From assembly GCF_044793635.1 (NCBI RefSeq), contig NZ_CP084992.1, positions 3,534,001 to 3,598,000 on the forward strand: a DNA stretch of 64,000 nt. Direction: 5' to 3'. The first letter of the stretch is position 1. Each line of letters begins with the position of its first letter. Below are positions 1 to 8,616 of the stretch, piece after piece. The position numbers and the translations under genes were made by a program. The notes beneath the pieces were generated by a model. The model was not told the DNA's origin and searched no databases. It saw only the letters and a list, made by a program, of their open reading frames with translations. This DNA comes from Virgibacillus_F necropolis_A (lineage in GTDB: Bacteria > Bacillota > Bacilli > Bacillales > Amphibacillaceae).

Positions 1-44
1 CTGCTAATAATGTGGAAGCAGATAAGACAATTACTATTCAATAA
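1..44 (+). CDS. 3' end of an upstream coding region (partial)
   Basis: The frame starting at base 3 reads ANNVEADKTITIQ and stops at TAA 42-44. It is followed at once by a long hairpin, as expected at the end of a gene. Too short to identify. Confidence 0.4.
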   Translation, partial: ANNVEADKTITIQ

Positions 45-51
45 TTTTTCA

Positions 52-102
52 CTGTATGTACAGTAAGGGCTGCGCTTATAGCAGTCCTTACTGTACATAC
101 AG
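52..102. terminator. 22-bp inverted repeat, probable transcription end signal
   Basis: Arms 52-73 and 81-102 pair over 22 positions with one G/A mismatch and a 7-nt loop. There is no clear T-run after either arm, so it could be a processing or stability hairpin rather than a canonical intrinsic terminator. It separates the partial upstream gene from the GH84 gene. Confidence 0.5.
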
Positions 103-158
103 ATAGATAAAGGCTTACAACTTAGAAATATTAAAATAAATGAAAGGTGGTTTTAGCT

Positions 159-3100
159 ATTAGTCTATCAAAAAAATTGTTGGTGCTTAGCCTTAGTTTA
201 TTATTAGCTTTACCAATTGTAACCGGAAGCCATGCAAGTGCGGAGAAGAATACGTTACAGATCAATCCTTTGCCACGGGAGAGCGAAATAGTGGGGAATG
301 GTTTCCCGTTAACGCCTGTTGTTGGACTTGTTATAGGGGCAAACACGGATGAAGCGGCAGTTCGTGAAGTTGAACAAGCTTTAAATGAAGCAGATGTAAA
401 GCGTATTGTTCGAAAAAATGCTAGTGAGTCAGCACCGAATACCCCGGTTACAATTTGGATCGGTGGTCCCGAGGAGAATCAGGCCTCCTTGGAAATCCTG
501 CAACAGCTTAATGTGGACGGTCCGGGAGAGTTGAAGGCAGAAGGTTACGTTGTCGCTTCGAAACAGACAGATAAAAAGCGTATTGTACTCGCTGGAAAGA
601 ACAAGGCCGGAACGTTTTATGCAGCACAAACATTTGAACAATTGATTCAGAAGAGACAAGGTCGTGACTGGATTCCAGAAGTAGAAATACGGGATTGGCC
701 AGAAATGGCTATGCGTGGCTCAATCGAGGGATTCTATGGTCCACCATGGTCACATGAAGATAGATTAGAACAGTTAGAGTTTTATAGTGAAAATAAAATG
801 AATGCATATATTTACGCGCCAAAAGATGATCCATATCATAGAGAGAATTGGCGTGATCCATATCCAGAAGACGAATTGAATAAACTCAAAGAATTGGTTG
901 ATAAGGCAAATGAAAATCATATAGAGTTTACCTTTTCACTCTCTCCTGGTAATACTGTTTGTTATTCGGGGGATAAGGATTTTGAGTTGTTAATGGATAA
1001 AATGCAGGCAGTATGGGATTTGGGTGTGCGATCCTATGCAATTTTTCTAGACGATATTAGTTATAATCTTCATTGTGAACAGGACCAGGCCAAATTTGGA
1101 GACGATGCAAGTCCAACGGCTGCAGCGCAAGCTTATCTCTTAAATCGTTTCGATGAAGAATTTATTCAAACCCATGAAGGTGCTGAGTCTTTGATTACGG
1201 TTCCGACAGATTATGCAGGAAATGACTCGACTGTCTACAGGGCGCGATTTGCGGAATTGGTAAATGGTGACGTAATCGTTATGTGGACTGGATCCGCAGT
1301 GGTTCCGGAAAAAATCACATCAGAAGAAGCCGAACAGGTTTCAGAGATTTTTCAACATGATTTGCTCATCTGGGACAATTACCCGGTCAATGATTATGAC
1401 CGCAATCGACTGTTTCTAGGTCCTCTGGTTAATAGGGACGGCGATTTAGCTGACCATGGCGTCATTGGTTTGACAGCAAATCCGATGAATGAAGCGGAAG
1501 CGTCTAAAATACCGTTGTTTACCATTGCAGATTATACGTGGAATCCGAAAAATTACGATCCAAATGAATCATGGGAGCGAAGCATAGAATCCTTTGGCGG
1601 TGAGGCAGCGGACGCGCTAAAAACGTTCGCAGAGAACAATTATTCATCACCAATTAACGGTAATGAGTCTTTGTCACTCAAGCCATTAATTAAAGAATTC
1701 TCGAATAGTTATGCCTCTGGAGATACAGAAGAGATTGCCCAAGAATTGATTGGTGAATTTGGAAAACTTGAAGATGCACCAGATAAACTCCGAAATACGT
1801 TGGATAATCAGAACTTTCTTGATGAAGTGGCTCCATACCTTGAAAAGCTGGAACTTTACGGGAAAGCGGGAAAAGCGGCGGTGAACATGCTGAAGGCGCA
1901 AGAAGAAGACAATGGTGAAGCGGCATGGAAGCAGCGATTAATTTTACAAGAAGCATTAACAGATGCGAATGAACTATCTCAAAAAGTTGCTGAGGGCGTT
2001 ATCAAGCCATTTTTGAACGATGCCATTCAGAAAAATAATGAGTGGTTAGAGATTAAAGTAACCCGTGGCACGAGTACATTAGGTATCTATCAGGATTATT
2101 CGCTTTCAAATATGATCGATGGAGATCCTAATACGTATTTCTGGAGCAATGAGGCTGCAAACGCTGGAGATGCAGTAGGAATTGATCTTGGGGATATTGT
2201 TGTAGTGGAATCTATTGAACTGTTAATGGGTACTGGTGGAAAATCTGCAGATTACATCCATCACGGTGTAATGGAGTATTCAACAGACGGGGAAAACTGG
2301 ACTGCATTGACCGAAAAACATAATCAAGCTGAGATACAAGTAGAAACAGAAGGTATTGAAGCAAGATATGTTCGTTTCCGCGCAACGGAAAATCAAAATA
2401 ATTGGGTGCAAGTTAGAGAGTTTGATGTGAAAATTGAAGGCGAAATGGAGACATTACCTGTAACAACGATGGGAACCTATCAAAATTATGCATCTACCAA
2501 TATGATTGACGGGGACAATAATACAATCTACTGGAGCGGTGAACATGTGAACACTGGTGATGCAGTGGGGGTTGACCTTGGCAAAACCTATACCGTCAGT
2601 AGCGTAGAAGTGTTAATGGGTTCAGAAGCAAGCCCGGATGATTATATTGATCATGGTGTATTGGAGTATTCAGTGGATGGCGAAAACTGGACAATGTTGA
2701 CAGAAAGTCGTGATCAGCCTGAAGTCAGACTTGACACGGATGGTATTCATGCAAGGTATATCCGGTACAGGGCTTTATCTGATCAGGATAATTGGTTACA
2801 GGTAAGGGAGTTTCGAACTGAAAGTAATAAAGGAAGTGAAAATGTAAGTGGCGGACCTCCAGCAGCAGAAGGATCAAGTCTTGCCGATCTAGCTGATGCA
2901 TCACTTTCAAGTGCATATCAGGCAAACAGAACACCAGAAGCAGGTGAATCAATAACATTGATGTACTCTAGTAAGCGTGTTCTGAATGAGCTCGTTATTT
3001 TGCAGGGTGAGCAATCCACTGCAAAAGCGGAGATACAAATTCAGGAACAAAATGGTGAATGGAAAACTGTTGGAACACTTTCAGGATCTTATTCCAAGGT

Positions 3101-3197
3101 GGGAGTTGGTTCTGCGACAAATAAAATCAGGCTGGCTTGGCAAGCGGGATCAGGTGTTCCAATTATTCATGAAGTCATTCCACAATGGGAGAAGTAA
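159..3197 (+). CDS. Secreted GH84 beta-N-acetylglucosaminidase with two CBM32-like domains
   Basis: Predicted exported glycosidase of family GH84 (NagJ / O-GlcNAcase / hyaluronidase-like) that removes terminal N-acetylglucosamine by substrate-assisted catalysis. It has a signal peptide (KK, leucine-rich core, about 30 residues), an N-terminal alpha/beta domain, and a catalytic barrel beginning with RGSIEGFYG near residue 185. The catalytic Asp pair sits in FLDDI, about residues 298-299. A helical region follows, then two similar F5/8 type C (CBM32) domains (roughly nt 2055-2440 and 2455-2815) sharing NMIDGD-N-T and GDAVG(I/V)DLG, and a shorter C-terminal beta domain. About 1012 aa, normal for multidomain members. 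The only well-spaced start after GAAAGGTGG is ATT 159; GTG 147 lies inside that ribosome site and TTG 177 is too far. Monocistronic. Confidence 0.88.
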   Translation: MSLSKKLLVLSLSLLLALPIVTGSHASAEKNTLQINPLPRESEIVGNGFPLTPVVGLVIGANTDEAAVREVEQALNEADVKRIVRKNASESAPNTPVTIWIGGPEENQASLEILQQLNVDGPGELKAEGYVVASKQTDKKRIVLAGKNKAGTFYAAQTFEQLIQKRQGRDWIPEVEIRDWPEMAMRGSIEGFYGPPWSHEDRLEQLEFYSENKMNAYIYAPKDDPYHRENWRDPYPEDELNKLKELVDKANENHIEFTFSLSPGNTVCYSGDKDFELLMDKMQAVWDLGVRSYAIFLDDISYNLHCEQDQAKFGDDASPTAAAQAYLLNRFDEEFIQTHEGAESLITVPTDYAGNDSTVYRARFAELVNGDVIVMWTGSAVVPEKITSEEAEQVSEIFQHDLLIWDNYPVNDYDRNRLFLGPLVNRDGDLADHGVIGLTANPMNEAEASKIPLFTIADYTWNPKNYDPNESWERSIESFGGEAADALKTFAENNYSSPINGNESLSLKPLIKEFSNSYASGDTEEIAQELIGEFGKLEDAPDKLRNTLDNQNFLDEVAPYLEKLELYGKAGKAAVNMLKAQEEDNGEAAWKQRLILQEALTDANELSQKVAEGVIKPFLNDAIQKNNEWLEIKVTRGTSTLGIYQDYSLSNMIDGDPNTYFWSNEAANAGDAVGIDLGDIVVVESIELLMGTGGKSADYIHHGVMEYSTDGENWTALTEKHNQAEIQVETEGIEARYVRFRATENQNNWVQVREFDVKIEGEMETLPVTTMGTYQNYASTNMIDGDNNTIYWSGEHVNTGDAVGVDLGKTYTVSSVEVLMGSEASPDDYIDHGVLEYSVDGENWTMLTESRDQPEVRLDTDGIHARYIRYRALSDQDNWLQVREFRTESNKGSENVSGGPPAAEGSSLADLADASLSSAYQANRTPEAGESITLMYSSKRVLNELVILQGEQSTAKAEIQIQEQNGEWKTVGTLSGSYSKVGVGSATNKIRLAWQAGSGVPIIHEVIPQWEK

Positions 3198-3267
3198 ATT
3201 GAGTTGAAAAAATAAAACTTGAATATTAATAAAATTTTGTTAATGTGTAGTGCTTTAGTGAGTGATG

Positions 3268-3276
3268 TGATACAAT
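3268..3276 (+). promoter_or_regulatory. Extended -10 promoter element (TGATACAAT)
   Basis: TG-N-TACAAT with a weak TAGTGC 17 bp upstream, 35 bp before the ribosome site of the acetyltransferase gene. Position and match suggest a sigma-A promoter; weak on its own. Confidence 0.35.
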
Positions 3277-3329
3277 AATGGCAGATTTCATTAGAAAGGG
3301 TGTGACGCTTATGGCAAGTTTAAATAATT

Positions 3330-3938
3330 TTGTTGACCGTCGCTATAAGACTCGTGAAAAACAAATGGAAGGACGGGATCACACCCTTGATTACAGGAAC
3401 AAAAATCGAACTACGACCTGTGTCGTTAGAAGATTTTAAAAGAACTTACGAATGGCGAAACGATGAGGAAACTGCGAAAATGGAAGCAGGACCTGGTTTA
3501 TTTCGCCACAGCCACGTATCTTTAGAACAGATTGAAGATAGTTATGAAAAAGCAATAAAAAAACTGGATAAGCGAGAAGAAGGGGAATTTTCCATTTATA
3601 CACAAGGGGAAAATTCAAAACATATTGGTTTAATCGGTTATCGTGAACTGAACATTGTTTCACGACGTTGTACGGTTGGTATTGGAATTGGCGATAAAGA
3701 GTGCTGGGATAAAGGTTATGGATCGGATGCCATGAAGGCACTTATCCATTATTTGTTTCAGACGATGAATCTGAACCGTGTGCAGCTTGATACGTGGAGC
3801 GGAAACGTGCGTGCTATTCGCTCCTATGAAAAATGTGGCTTTATTGTCGAAGGGCGAATGCGTAACGATGCCTATATAGATGGAAAGTATTATGATACCG
3901 TTGTAATGGGGTTATTAAAAGAAGAATTCCAATACTAA
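3330..3938 (+). CDS. GNAT acetyltransferase (RimJ/RimL type) with apparent 5' frameshift
   Basis: Complete GNAT fold of the RimJ/RimL kind: TKIELRPVSLEDF opens it, the acetyl-CoA loop is near DKECWDKGYGSDAMKAL, and the closing motif is VRAIRSYEKCGFIVEGR. The substrate is unknown. The strong ribosome site GAAAGGG (3294-3300) serves ATG 3311, which lies in a different frame: it reads MASLNNFVDRRYKTREKQMEGR and then stops after about 40 codons. Dropping one base from the GGG at about 3368-3370 joins it to ITPLITGTKIELRP. The gene is thus frameshifted by +1 in this sequence, or expressed from an internal start such as TTG 3330. Confidence 0.72.
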   Translation: MLTVAIRLVKNKWKDGITPLITGTKIELRPVSLEDFKRTYEWRNDEETAKMEAGPGLFRHSHVSLEQIEDSYEKAIKKLDKREEGEFSIYTQGENSKHIGLIGYRELNIVSRRCTVGIGIGDKECWDKGYGSDAMKALIHYLFQTMNLNRVQLDTWSGNVRAIRSYEKCGFIVEGRMRNDAYIDGKYYDTVVMGLLKEEFQY

Positions 3939-3946
3939 TATTTTGT

Positions 3947-3968
3947 GGGCACCTTAGTAGGGGTGCCC
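3947..3968 (+). terminator. Intrinsic terminator
   Basis: GGGCACC / GGTGCCC stem with an 8-nt loop followed by TTTATATATATATTTT, just after the GNAT stop codon. Confidence 0.75.
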
Positions 3969-3969
3969 T

Positions 3970-4146
3970 TTATATATATATTTTAGATGCAAACTGTTTT
4001 ATTGAATCCTTCTTTATACCGGTAGCGGGAATCTGCTCATAAACTACAAGTACAGATGGTTGTGGGAACTTTTTGAGAAGGAAGCTTAAGTTGAATTTAT
4101 CTCGTTTGATCTTTTGAAACCTATTAACATAATAAAACGTATTATT
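3970..4146 (-). pseudogene. Start-less open frame, possible gene remnant
   Basis: The minus strand is open for about 58 codons and reads like protein (FPQPSVLVVYEQIPATGIKK, then DSIKQFASK), ending at TAA 3970-3972. There is no start codon or ribosome site, and its 5' side runs into the leader of the divergent lipoprotein gene. The composition suggests the 3' fragment of a lost gene; the family was not recognised. Confidence 0.3.
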
Positions 4147-4163
4147 TTATAGGAGGAGATTAT

Positions 4164-4688
4164 ATGAAAAAACAAACGTATAGATTTTTTGTAACCGTTT
4201 TATTTGCTTCACTTCTTTTACTATTAGTAGGTTGTACCGAAAAAACAGAAACGAAAACGCAAGACGAAAATATACAGACAATTGAAGCTGTATTACAAAA
4301 AGCTCTTAATGGTCCAAGTGATGAAATGATAAAAATATCAGAAAGTGAGGGACTCGAAGATTTAGTGAAATACGATGAAAAACTGTATAAAGATTATTTT
4401 GCGAATGAGACGTCCTACCTGCACTTTGTAAATAATTACAGTTCAACATTAATGATGGAACCGATGAGAAATAATTACAAATTAAAGGTAAAAAACATTG
4501 AATATGAGAAATCAGAATCTAAAGAGATAATTTATGATTTCACCGTAGAATTACAGTACCAAAAAGAAGACAGTGAATCATCAGAAGTGGAAATGGTGAC
4601 CGGAGAGGCTAATATGGATGAAGGTCATAAAATAGAGGGTATGGTCATTCGTATTAGTGACTTTTTGGGTTCTTTGCACAAAAAGTAG
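4164..4688 (+). CDS. Putative lipoprotein, unknown function
   Basis: A 174-aa protein with a lipoprotein signal: MKKQ, hydrophobic core, lipobox LLVGC with Cys24. It would be attached to the outer face of the membrane. The mature part is acidic and soluble with no motif I recognise. The ribosome site AGGAGGAG is optimal. It is followed 31 bp later by small membrane-protein genes and may be co-transcribed with them. Confidence 0.75.
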   Translation: MKKQTYRFFVTVLFASLLLLLVGCTEKTETKTQDENIQTIEAVLQKALNGPSDEMIKISESEGLEDLVKYDEKLYKDYFANETSYLHFVNNYSSTLMMEPMRNNYKLKVKNIEYEKSESKEIIYDFTVELQYQKEDSESSEVEMVTGEANMDEGHKIEGMVIRISDFLGSLHKK

Positions 4689-4719
4689 ATATTATATTTA
4701 ATTGTAGGAAGTGTTTTTT

Positions 4720-5112
4720 ATGGATAATGTAAAAGGTAAAATAAGGGTAGATTCGAGTATGGTGTTTCGCTCTCTACTCTGCTCAATTTTTTCAGCATTA
4801 ACACTTAGCATAATTACTACAGTCTTTTTAATTGATTTCCATTATATAGCTATTATAGTCTTTGCTTTTTATTATTCTATTTTCTATGTATTATTTGCTA
4901 CCCCAATCCAATTGAAGTTAAATCAAAATCCTAAGAAATATAATATTATTTATAATGTATTCTACGTATCCGGGGCTTTTATAGCTACTGCTATTGCCAC
5001 TATTGTAATGTCCGGAGAGAATCCTTTTATAATATTAAACTTCTATATTATTAGTATTTTAGCTGCTATTGTGTTTTGGATTTTTGACTCAATCTTCCTA
5101 CAAAACAACTAA
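4720..5112 (+). CDS. Small integral membrane protein, unknown
   Basis: About 130 aa with four predicted membrane helices and a short basic N-terminus. ATG 4720 follows GTAGGAAG; GTG 4711 is too close to that site. The frame stops at TAA 5110-5112. A neighbouring frame continues with the plausible acidic tail KQLIKEDEEGLYGEEIS, ending at 5156, so a one-base loss near 5100 may have shortened the C-terminus. Family not recognised. Confidence 0.6.
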   Translation: MDNVKGKIRVDSSMVFRSLLCSIFSALTLSIITTVFLIDFHYIAIIVFAFYYSIFYVLFATPIQLKLNQNPKKYNIIYNVFYVSGAFIATAIATIVMSGENPFIILNFYIISILAAIVFWIFDSIFLQNN

Positions 5113-5191
5113 TCAAAGAAGATGAAGAAGGCTTGTACGGAGAAGAAATTTCATAATCGGTAATAAATTAAATGATTTGGAGAGATATAAA

Positions 5192-5365
5192 TTGGTATTA
5201 CAAATTACTTCTATTTTCATACTAACATTTGCAATCTTGGGGATTATTAGTTTCATCTTGAATACATATTTCCCCAATAGAGCAAGAAGCACGAAAACTG
5301 GTGGGTTTATAATCTATCTTACGCAAAGCGCAATCATCACTATTCTTTTTGTTTGGTTCATATAG
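5192..5365 (+). CDS. 57-aa two-helix membrane protein, unknown
   Basis: Two hydrophobic helices separated by a basic loop (NRARSTKTGG). TTG 5192 is 7 nt after GGAGAG and is preferred to TTG 5177, which has no ribosome site. It sits in a run of small membrane-protein genes on the same strand. Confidence 0.45.
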   Translation: MVLQITSIFILTFAILGIISFILNTYFPNRARSTKTGGFIIYLTQSAIITILFVWFI

Positions 5366-5455
5366 TTGTTATTGATCCTTTACATATACTAACTGTTTTC
5401 CACTGTTTATAACGTGATTGGTGGAATGCTTTCCACAATTAAAGGGGTGTATTAA

Positions 5456-5707
5456 ATTAAATCAGGTAAACTTGTAAGTAAGCCATTATCTATATTTAAC
5501 ATTATCATTATAAGCATAGGTGTAATAAGTACTGTTTTAGTATTTATGGACCGCCAAAATTATTTAATTTACAGTGAAATTGTATTTTTGTGTGTGTTTA
5601 TTTTCTACTTAGTAAGGGGAATTTATTTTATTAAATATGATGATTATAAGTCCGCAATAATGTGTTTTATACCTGTAGTAGTATATATTGCTGCAGAAAT
5701 ATTATAA
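5456..5707 (+). CDS. 83-aa membrane protein with apparent ATT start
   Basis: The frame reads KSGKLVSKPLSIFNIIIISI and continues through three hydrophobic segments to EIL at TAA 5707. A stop (TAA 5453-5455) lies directly before ATT 5456, and AAAGGGGTG (5441-5449) is correctly spaced for it. No ATG, GTG or TTG occurs in frame until an internal Met near residue 27. It is therefore either an AUU-initiated gene or one whose start codon has mutated. Confidence 0.5.
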   Translation: MKSGKLVSKPLSIFNIIIISIGVISTVLVFMDRQNYLIYSEIVFLCVFIFYLVRGIYFIKYDDYKSAIMCFIPVVVYIAAEIL

Positions 5708-5845
5708 GTTTTAATGTATAGTGGTGCTTTTTAAAAACCCAGGAAAATTGTAGTTGAAAATATATATGTGAATAGATTCACTTAAACAAACGGGTGCAAT
5801 TCTGTAACTAATAAGCGTCCATTTTTGTACCGAACAGTCCTACTT

Positions 5846-5884
5846 AAAAGGGCACGTTTCTTTAAAAAGAATCGTACCCTTTTT
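5846..5884 (+). terminator. Intrinsic terminator
   Basis: AAAAGGGCACG pairs with CGTACCCTTTT (one mismatch), followed by more T residues. It ends the run of small plus-strand genes and, read from the other side, could also serve the converging EamA gene. Confidence 0.6.
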
Positions 5885-5977
5885 TCAAAATACAGTTATT
5901 AGGAAATTATCATAAGTTCTGGTATTCCATAAAGGATAAAGATGTCCCTTCTGAAAAAGGCTTTCATTAATATTTAT

Positions 5978-6913
5978 TCATTCGATATTCTTATTACGGA
6001 GACGCTTTTTTAATTTCATCAATTCCAATAGGTCTTTCATTTCACCTATAGTAATCGATAGAAGGATGATTATAACTCCAAACCATCGCAGGGCAGTCAC
6101 CTGTTCGGATAACCACATAACAGCAACTATAACAGATACAGGCAATTCTATAGAGCCCAAAATAGTGGCTAAACTAGAAGGCAAATGTGGAGTCGATATT
6201 GCAAAGAGTAATGGGGTTAAAATCATTCCACACAAAGCAACCCCTCCAGCATAAATCCATAAACTCTCTCCCCATATGCTCCCATTTAACAAAATAGTAG
6301 GCGGGAAAACAGCGAAAGTTAGGATGCCCGCCCCTGTTATCATGATAGGTGTTCGGATCGTTGCAGGAATATCAACTGCTACACGCCCACTGACAAAGAC
6401 AAACGCTGAATAAGAGAATGCGGATCCAATACCTAATACTAATCCAATAAGAGGGACATCATACACCTTGCCACCAATAATTCCTGCAGCAAAAAGCACA
6501 CCAACCAAAGTTAAAATCACGGATAATATAGTTTTTTTATCTGGTTTTCGTCGATCAAAAATCCATTCATATAACACTCCGACCCATACGAACTGAAATA
6601 ATAACACAACAGCTAGTGAAGCTGATAAATACTGCATGGCACCATAATAGAGGATACTTGTTAAACCGGTAAAGCAGCCGGCAATCATCATAGCAATAAT
6701 ATTTTTTACGTTAAGTTTTCTTACTGCCCAAGGATACCGTTTCATTGCAAAAATTCCTATTATCCACAATACAAATAAAGCAATTACAACTTGTGCTACC
6801 ATAATCTTCCCAAGAGTCCAACCATCAGCAAAACCCAATTTAATAAATAACGGATTAAATCCAAAGCTACTGGCACCGATAATAAAAATTATCATGGCTG
6901 TATGACGTTTCAT
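5978..6913 (-). CDS. EamA/DMT-family permease
   Basis: Ten-helix drug/metabolite transporter, 311 aa, with the tandem five-helix EamA repeat (GASSFGFNPLFIKLGF early; IYAGGVALCGMILTPLLF in the second half). Members export amino acids or other metabolites; the substrate cannot be read from sequence. ATG 6913 follows GGGGAGAG by 8 nt; the longer frame from 6931 starts inside that site. A perfect 9-bp palindrome at 6980-7001 upstream is a likely operator. Confidence 0.82.
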   Translation of the reverse strand: MKRHTAMIIFIIGASSFGFNPLFIKLGFADGWTLGKIMVAQVVIALFVLWIIGIFAMKRYPWAVRKLNVKNIIAMMIAGCFTGLTSILYYGAMQYLSASLAVVLLFQFVWVGVLYEWIFDRRKPDKKTILSVILTLVGVLFAAGIIGGKVYDVPLIGLVLGIGSAFSYSAFVFVSGRVAVDIPATIRTPIMITGAGILTFAVFPPTILLNGSIWGESLWIYAGGVALCGMILTPLLFAISTPHLPSSLATILGSIELPVSVIVAVMWLSEQVTALRWFGVIIILLSITIGEMKDLLELMKLKKRLRNKNIE

Positions 6914-6979
6914 AAAATTTGCTCTCCCCAAATCAAAACATTTTTTTAAATATATTGCGTAAATAATCGCATAGAAAAT

Positions 6980-7001
6980 ACTATAGACAAAAGTCTATAG
7001 T
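6980..7001. promoter_or_regulatory. Palindromic operator candidate (ACTATAGAC-N4-GTCTATAGT)
   Basis: Perfect 9-bp arms with an AAAA centre, 67-88 bp upstream of the EamA start, a position that would overlap its promoter. No regulator gene is adjacent, so the binding protein is unknown. Confidence 0.5.
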
Positions 7002-7116
7002 ACCAAATTCCGATCAAACTAGTAAAGCATATGATCTGGTACCCAGGGCAAAATAAAGAACAGTAAAATGTTTAACATAAGGTATACTGTAAATAGAAAG
7101 TCATAAATAATAAAGA

Positions 7117-7143
7117 CTGAACGGTGCGACTAACACCATTCAG
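7117..7143. repeat. Hairpin of unknown role
   Basis: CTGAACGGTG pairs with CACCATTCAG at nine of ten positions (plus one wobble) around a 7-nt loop. On the minus strand it is followed by a T-rich stretch, so it may be a backup terminator for the DUF3231 transcript. The rest of 7002-7190 shows nothing I can name. Confidence 0.35.
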
Positions 7144-7190
7144 CCTAAGTACAATAGCCCTTTAAAGGGGCAACCCATAACAAAAGATAA

Positions 7191-7233
7191 GAAATAACCA
7201 CCTATTGCTTGATCGGCGAAAGGTGGTTATTTC
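7191..7233 (-). terminator. Probable terminator of the DUF3231 transcript
   Basis: Perfect 13-bp stem (GAAATAACCACCT with its complement) and a 17-nt loop, followed on the minus strand by a T-rich stretch (TTATCTTTTG), about 55 bp after the 35-aa ORF. Confidence 0.5.
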
Positions 7234-7287
7234 TGTTTATTCAGATATACGATTAATGCTCCAAAATTAAGCATTTAAAAAACCGAT

Positions 7288-7395
7288 TCAAAAACTGACA
7301 TAAGCCAAATCCCTTTGAGTTACCACCCATGTTCTTTGAATCACTTTAACTAAAACCACAACTATGGATAGCAAGACAATTAAGTGCCTAGTCAT
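7288..7395 (-). CDS. 35-aa single-helix membrane peptide coupled to the DUF3231 gene
   Basis: The ATG overlaps the stop of the upstream gene as TAATG, the usual form of translational coupling, with a weak CAGGG six bases earlier. The product begins MTRHLIVLLSIVVVLVKVI, one transmembrane helix, and ends with a polar tail. Frame and overlap support a real small gene; no family recognised. Confidence 0.35.
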   Translation of the reverse strand: MTRHLIVLLSIVVVLVKVIQRTWVVTQRDLAYVSF

Positions 7396-8408
7396 TAATT
7401 ACCCTGTCCGTTTGACAATTTTGTTCTGTCGATAGCTTGAGGGGGCTCTTCCATCCAGCCGTTTTTTATGAGAATCTTTCCTCCGTCTTTAGCAAAATCG
7501 TACGTGTTTACCATGATGCGTCCCATCTTTAAAGGTAGGTCACCTCGAAAACTGAAACCCGCCCCAACTGCATTACTTCCCATACCGAACATCGATAATA
7601 AATTTGTGATATACATCATGACTTTGTCAGAGAATGGTGAAATGGTTGAGTCAGTTATGTTTCCTGTCCAGGTGGATGGTGCTTGCAGATCACTTTCTAA
7701 TAAAAGGCCACTCATAACAGTTATTACCTTTTCCGCAAGTTTTGCGCCCCGTTGAAGATACTGTTTAACCTCAGGGTTCTCAGCAACTTGTGCAAAACCA
7801 GTCATTAATTGTCTTCCAGTGATGTTTGCTTCTAAAGCCTGATACACTAAACCAATTTCAACCGTATTTAGTACACGCTTTTTTTTCAAGGGGTTCAATC
7901 CACTGGATGTGTAACTTGTATTTTGGATAAATTCAACTTTGTCTGGCATGGGAACACCGGGTGGACGTGCTAAAACTCCTTTTTTTAATAGACATTGTGT
8001 AGTTTTGTTGTAAGTCGTCTGAATATCTGAAGTGAAGTCTTTATATATATTGTAGACATCTTCTCGATAAGACATCCCTGAGTGCAGGCCATAAAGTCCG
8101 ATCAAAATCTTACTCAACATACGTATAAACATCAAATGAAAATTATCATCAAATAAACGGGGGGCATTAATGTCTATATCTTTTCCCGTAAAGGCAACAG
8201 GGATTGCTACGCCCTCATTCCGAAAAGTGGTTTCAATGACGTTTATATTTCTTGTCTCAATTTTTTTTACGGAATTCATAACAGCGTTGGTTTCTCTGTC
8301 GTTGGAGTTTTTAGTAAAACGTTCCAATACATGTAATATCATTGATTTTTCCTGATAAGCTTGCCACAGATTTCCTAATTCGGAAGAGGATAAAGGTATG
8401 TTAGCCAC
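7395..8408 (-). CDS. DUF3231 family protein
   Basis: 337 aa, all-helical, made of two related halves; IPLSSSELGNLWQAYQ at the N-terminus is typical of DUF3231, a ferritin-like helical-bundle family found in Bacillaceae. The biochemical role is unknown. The start is GTG 8408, directly after TTAGGAGGT with 5-nt spacing; the longer frame from 8426 begins upstream of that site. Transcribed divergently from the exported hydrolase gene, with about 200 bp between. Confidence 0.75.
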   Translation of the reverse strand: MANIPLSSSELGNLWQAYQEKSMILHVLERFTKNSNDRETNAVMNSVKKIETRNINVIETTFRNEGVAIPVAFTGKDIDINAPRLFDDNFHLMFIRMLSKILIGLYGLHSGMSYREDVYNIYKDFTSDIQTTYNKTTQCLLKKGVLARPPGVPMPDKVEFIQNTSYTSSGLNPLKKKRVLNTVEIGLVYQALEANITGRQLMTGFAQVAENPEVKQYLQRGAKLAEKVITVMSGLLLESDLQAPSTWTGNITDSTISPFSDKVMMYITNLLSMFGMGSNAVGAGFSFRGDLPLKMGRIMVNTYDFAKDGGKILIKNGWMEEPPQAIDRTKLSNGQGN

Positions 8409-8616
8409 GTTAGACCTCCTAATCAATTTGATACGTCATTTGCTTCTCCCTTAATATTCACTAATAATATTTTTTTATTAATATGAATCTGTTTCACATA
8501 TTTTGTTTTACGAGGTGTAAGGGCATTTAACAGTCGTTAATGAAACCTTTGTGTATAGTGGGCCGTAGTATATCAAAACAAAGCTATTTGAAAAGTTTAG
8601 CCTGGAGGTATCTGTT

